Part shown: piece after piece, positions 6,220 to 7,891 of the stretch
Layout: the number at the start of each line of letters is the position of its first letter
How positions within the stretch are numbered: the first letter of the stretch is position 1
Assembly (NCBI GenBank): GCA_945906015.1
Contig: CAMDQV010000086.1
Span: forward strand, 1 to 7,891
DNA from: Pedobacter schmidteae
Lineage (GTDB): Bacteria; Bacteroidota; Bacteroidia; Sphingobacteriales; Sphingobacteriaceae
Length of the DNA: 7,891 bases
Direction of reading: 5' to 3'
Notes under the pieces: model-generated
Databases searched by the model: none
What the model was told of the DNA's origin: nothing
The model's input: only the letters and a program-made list of their open reading frames with translations
Translations under genes and position numbers: made by a program

Positions 6220-6333
6220 ATGAAAAAAGTAGTTATTGGCATCATAGCCCTATTTATAGCCACAACAGTATTACAGGCATGTTCCTCAAAATTATGCCCT
6301 GCTTATGGAAGTTATCCAAAGTCAAGACGTTAG
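6220..6333 (+). CDS. Very small lipoprotein (37 residues) of unknown function
   Basis: The frame encodes MKKVVIGIIALFIATTVLQAC followed by 16 residues. It has a textbook lipoprotein signal: Lys2-Lys3, a hydrophobic core (4-18) and lipobox LQAC with Cys21. The predicted mature peptide is therefore only 17 residues: the lipidated Cys, SSK, then LCPAYGSYPKSRR, with a second Cys at 26 and a basic end. Small lipoproteins of this kind are seen in Bacteroidota, often with a Cys-Pro-Ala-Tyr stretch as I recall, but no function is known to me. The gene lies 50 bases after ribH, with a candidate -7 element right after the ribH stop. It is easily missed because of its length; the strong signal peptide and stop at 6331-6333 support it. 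It could still be a chance frame. Confidence 0.7.
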   Translation: MKKVVIGIIALFIATTVLQACSSKLCPAYGSYPKSRR

Positions 6334-6359
6334 TCCTGTATTTTTTCCTAAATTCAATT

Positions 6360-6384
6360 TGACTGGAATTTGACCAGCCAGTCA
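6360..6384. promoter_or_regulatory. Inverted repeat over the ytxJ promoter, possible operator
   Basis: TGACTGG at 6360-6366 and CCAGTCA at 6378-6384 are perfect 7-bp inverted arms separated by 11 bases. The spacer contains the TTTG proposed as the -33 element of the ytxJ promoter. The geometry suits a dimeric repressor blocking RNA polymerase; a weak terminator of the preceding small gene is the alternative, but no T-tract follows directly. Confidence 0.35.
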
Positions 6385-6403
6385 TCCTCTTTTGATACTT
6401 TTG
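6369..6403 (+). promoter_or_regulatory. Bacteroidota promoter (TTTG-N23-TACTTTTG) for ytxJ
   Basis: TTTG at 6369-6372 and TACTTTTG at 6396-6403 are 23 bases apart, at the long end of the usual range. Transcription would start near 6410, 20 bases before the ytxJ ATG. An inverted repeat overlaps the -33 half. Confidence 0.55.
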
Positions 6404-6429
6404 TTCTTTCTTAAAAAAGGTATTTGATC

Positions 6430-6759
6430 ATGAACTGGATTCCATTAACTAATCTCGAGCAATTAGAAAATATAGGTAAAGCTGAAGGCTTTAGCGTAAT
6501 TTTCAAGCATAGTACTCGTTGCTCTGTCAGTTTGATGGCAAAAAAGAGGTTTGAGCATGACTGGGATGCGATTCCTGAATCAACTTCAGTATACTTTCTT
6601 GATCTGATCAGTAACAGGGAAGTTTCCAATACTATTGCACAGAAATTCAGTGTACATCATGAATCTCCTCAGCTTCTTTTGATAAAAAATGGCGAATGTA
6701 TTTACGAAACTTCGCATGGAGAGATCTCTGCAGAAGATCTTGCAGAACAGATGGCCTGA
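6430..6759 (+). CDS. ytxJ: Bacillithiol system redox-active protein YtxJ (monothiol bacilliredoxin family, DUF2847)
   Basis: The product is 109 residues with a thioredoxin-like fold. The family (BrxC in Bacillus) is thought to remove bacillithiol from S-bacillithiolated proteins in the cytoplasm. Visible signatures are the N-terminal NWIPLTNLEQL, the active-site strand and helix VIFKHSTRCSVSLMAKKRFE with Cys31, and the cis-proline loop HHESPQLLLIKNGE with Pro80. The residue three positions after Cys31 is Ser34, so the site is monothiol; a second cysteine, Cys90, lies after the loop. The C-terminal helix AEDLAEQMA closes the fold. The ATG at 6430 is chosen; an in-frame TTG two codons earlier adds nothing. 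It has its own promoter and converges with the OsmC gene, 38 bases apart. The probable bshA at the left edge supports bacillithiol as its partner. Confidence 0.9.
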   Translation: MNWIPLTNLEQLENIGKAEGFSVIFKHSTRCSVSLMAKKRFEHDWDAIPESTSVYFLDLISNREVSNTIAQKFSVHHESPQLLLIKNGECIYETSHGEISAEDLAEQMA

Positions 6760-6799
6760 TCAGTTATAAAACTGAAAAACAATGCTCTTTGGTTTTTTT
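6760..6799. terminator. Weak, possibly bidirectional terminator region between ytxJ and the OsmC gene
   Basis: TCAGTT (6760-6765) and AACTGA (6770-6775) form a 6-bp hairpin with loop ATAA, followed by AAAAAC. A GGTTTTTTT run lies at 6791-6799 and can pair loosely with the A-run. This gives T-tracts on either strand, but no strong GC stem, so it is only a weak candidate. Confidence 0.3.
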
Positions 6800-7208
6800 A
6801 ATCCTGAAAGTTAAAGCTGATGTTTTGAATCAGATCAGGGTGAAGGCTCTTTGCAACCGGACAATTTCTTGCTGCTCTTTCTAAAATTAATTGTTGTTTT
6901 TCGGTATATCTGACCTCAGGAAAGTTAAAGCTGATCTGAATTTCGCTGACTCTTCTTGGTTCAGCTACCATAATTTTTGTTATTGAGCAAGTGCTGCCGT
7001 CTATTTCAATTCCATGTTCCTTGGCTGCAATTCCCATGATCGTAAACATACAGCTTCCTAACGAAGCCGACATGAGGTCGGTTGGTGAAAATGCTGCCCC
7101 CTTACCCTGATTGTCAAGTGGTGCATCAGTAATTAGTTCATTGCCTGATAAAACATGCTTTGCTTCAGTTCTAAGGTCGCCCAGGTAGGTGGTTTCAATA
7201 GTTGCCAT
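6798..7208 (-). CDS. OsmC family protein (thiol peroxidase family)
   Basis: The product is 136 residues, the usual length. OsmC/Ohr proteins reduce organic hydroperoxides with two cysteines in the cytoplasm. Here the peroxidatic candidate is Cys53 in SPTDLMSASLGSCMFT and the second is Cys116 in RAARNCPVAKSL; both family motifs are present. The N-terminal strand YLGDLRTEAKH and the central FNFPEVRYTEKQ fit the fold. It looks closer to the general OsmC/YhfA-like group than to Ohr, so substrate is uncertain. The frame extends to a Met at 7265, but the promoter lies inside that extension, so the Met at 7208 (MATIETTY) is the start. It is divergent from lipA and convergent with ytxJ, which also belongs to thiol defence. 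Confidence 0.92.
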   Translation of the reverse strand: MATIETTYLGDLRTEAKHVLSGNELITDAPLDNQGKGAAFSPTDLMSASLGSCMFTIMGIAAKEHGIEIDGSTCSITKIMVAEPRRVSEIQISFNFPEVRYTEKQQLILERAARNCPVAKSLHPDLIQNISFNFQD

Positions 7209-7235
7209 TTTGCAGATCGTAGTTAAGTTTATGGT

Positions 7236-7265
7236 CAAAAATAAAAAATTTTGAGTGTATGGCAA
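7236..7265 (-). promoter_or_regulatory. Bacteroidota promoter (TTG-N19-TATTTTTG) for the OsmC gene
   Basis: Read on the minus strand, TTG (7265-7263) is followed after 19 bases by TATTTTTG (7243-7236). This is the same -7 sequence and spacing as the TPR gene promoter. Transcription would start near 7229, about 20 bases before the ATG at 7208. It rules out translation from the in-frame Met at 7265. Confidence 0.7.
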
Positions 7266-7337
7266 TCATTTTTAAGATCAGCCGGCATAATAACACTCCA
7301 ATATCAAAATATCAGAACGGTGTATTTGACACTCAAA
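7250..7337. repeat. Repeated 9-mer ACACTCAAA in the osmC/lipA divergent region
   Basis: ACACTCAAA occurs on the plus strand at 7329-7337 and, inverted, on the minus strand at 7258-7250; a copy with one mismatch (ACACTCCAA) lies at 7293-7301. The 7329 copy is also the right part of a palindrome, ATTTGA-CAC-TCAAAT (7324-7338). Each perfect copy lies upstream of a -7 element in the same relative orientation, so these may be regulator binding sites. Confidence 0.4.
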
Positions 7338-7361
7338 TCTTCCCAAAATTCTTTACTTTTG
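7325..7361 (+). promoter_or_regulatory. Bacteroidota promoter element for lipA (TACTTTTG, weak -33)
   Basis: TACTTTTG at 7354-7361 matches TAnnTTTG. A TTTG at 7325-7328 lies 25 bases upstream, a little too far for a standard -33 element. The predicted transcription start, near 7368, coincides with the annotated lipA ATG at 7366, which bears on the choice of start codon. Confidence 0.5.
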
Positions 7362-7365
7362 CATC

Positions 7366-7891
7366 ATGATCGAGTTACCGGTTATTCCAGTTAATGAAAT
7401 GCAGCGCAAGCCAAACTGGCTTCGTGTTAAACTTCCAGTTGGAAAAGAGTACGCTCATGTTCGCAACCTGGTAGATACCCATAAACTTCATACCATTTGT
7501 GAGAGTGGTAATTGCCCTAATATGGGTGAGTGTTGGGGGGCAGGAACAGCTACATTTATGATACTTGGGAATATCTGTACCCGTTCATGTTCTTTTTGTG
7601 CTGTTGCAACCGGCAGACCCTTAGCGGTGGATACGGATGAGCCTAACCGTGTTGCCAGTTCGGTAAAGTTAATGCAGGTGAAACATTGCGTGATTACCTC
7701 CGTTGACCGTGATGATCTGAAGGATGGTGGTTCTACTATCTGGGCCGAGACCATCAATACGATCAGAAGGCAAAGTCCCGGTACTACTTTAGAGACTCTT
7801 ATTCCTGATTTTAGGGGCGTGTGGGATAATCTTGATCGCCTATTGGCTACCCGTCCTGAAGTGGTTTCACATAATCTGGAAACTGTTCGTC
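7366..7891 (+). CDS. lipA: Lipoyl synthase, N-terminal 175 codons (runs off the window)
   Basis: This is a partial gene; about 60 percent of a usual ~290-residue LipA is present. LipA is a radical-SAM enzyme that inserts two sulfurs into octanoyl groups on lipoyl carrier domains. The auxiliary cluster motif C-x4-C-x5-C is CESGNCPNMGEC (Cys45, Cys50, Cys56), and the radical-SAM motif C-x3-C-x2-C is CTRSCSFC (Cys71, Cys75, Cys78). Also typical are FMILGNICTR, SVDRDDLKDGG (112-122) and the barrel segment TLETLIPDF. The C-terminal RSSY motif that ligands the auxiliary cluster lies beyond the window. The ATG at 7366 gives MIELPVIPVNEMQRKP, which resembles other Bacteroidota LipA N-termini, but the promoter position leaves the Met at 7399 as an alternative. 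It is divergent from the OsmC gene. Confidence 0.96.
   Translation, partial: MIELPVIPVNEMQRKPNWLRVKLPVGKEYAHVRNLVDTHKLHTICESGNCPNMGECWGAGTATFMILGNICTRSCSFCAVATGRPLAVDTDEPNRVASSVKLMQVKHCVITSVDRDDLKDGGSTIWAETINTIRRQSPGTTLETLIPDFRGVWDNLDRLLATRPEVVSHNLETVR

Noticed and set aside
6177..6362. Plus-strand 61-codon frame overlapping the small lipoprotein
   Set aside because: It lacks any motif, and the lipoprotein frame at 6220-6333 has a clear signal peptide and lipobox.
6411..6629. Minus-strand 72-codon frame
   Set aside because: It is antisense to the active-site half of ytxJ.
6696..6884. Plus-strand 62-codon frame
   Set aside because: It overlaps the end of ytxJ out of frame and runs antisense into the OsmC gene.
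7209..7265. Nineteen-codon upstream extension of the OsmC gene
   Set aside because: The Met at 7265 lies in the -33 element of the promoter, so it would not be transcribed.
7488..7757. Minus-strand 89-codon frame
   Set aside because: It is antisense to the iron-sulfur motifs of lipA.
1..7891. Defence system, mobile element, CRISPR or other novel multi-gene system
   Set aside because: All the larger genes belong to known housekeeping or widely distributed families in coherent order, with no transposase, integrase, phage, toxin or repeat-spacer signals.

Overview
The window looks like an ordinary chromosomal stretch from a member of the Bacteroidota, most likely Sphingobacteriales (Pedobacter/Solitalea-like); the genus is a guess. 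It is AT-rich. Most genes lack a clear Shine-Dalgarno sequence, and seven of the eight proposed promoters sit close upstream of genes and carry the Bacteroidota -7 element TAnnTTTG. Lipoprotein signals, the BshA/YtxJ bacillithiol proteins and the Ndk, RecF and LipA sequences fit the same group. I see no mobile element, CRISPR array, rRNA or tRNA, and no sign of gene transfer.

Layout. Positions 1-218 hold the C-terminal end of a glycosyltransferase, probably BshA (bacillithiol synthesis). A bidirectional-looking terminator at 259-294 separates it from a minus-strand pair: a two-domain FKBP-type lipoprotein (314-1264) and, upstream of it, a DHH/DHHA1 phosphoesterase of the NrnA type (1395-2405). 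A 118-bp divergent promoter region separates the phosphoesterase from ndk (2524-2943). ndk is followed by a 63-residue two-helix membrane protein (3013-3204). That gene converges, with one base between the stops, on a minus-strand recF plus DUF721/DciA-like pair (3206-4636). The 295 bases from 4637 to 4931 hold the recF promoter, the promoter of the next gene, and nothing else I can support. Plus-strand genes follow: a membrane-anchored TPR protein (4932-5612), a strong 17-bp hairpin, ribH (5675-6169), a 37-residue lipoprotein too short for most gene callers (6220-6333), and ytxJ (6430-6759). ytxJ converges on a minus-strand OsmC-family gene (6798-7208). The window closes with the first 175 codons of lipA (7366 onward).

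How the genes relate. Two themes stand out. One is thiol/redox housekeeping: BshA makes the malate-GlcN precursor scaffold of bacillithiol, YtxJ is a monothiol bacilliredoxin-type protein, and OsmC is a thiol peroxidase family. The other is nucleotide and DNA metabolism: NrnA-like phosphoesterase, Ndk, RecF and the DciA-like helicase-loader family. RibH and LipA are cofactor biosynthesis genes. None of this amounts to an undescribed system. The most interesting non-coding signals are a repeated 9-mer, ACACTCAAA, in the divergent osmC/lipA promoter region, a dyad over the ytxJ promoter, and the strong hairpin just before the ribH start codon.
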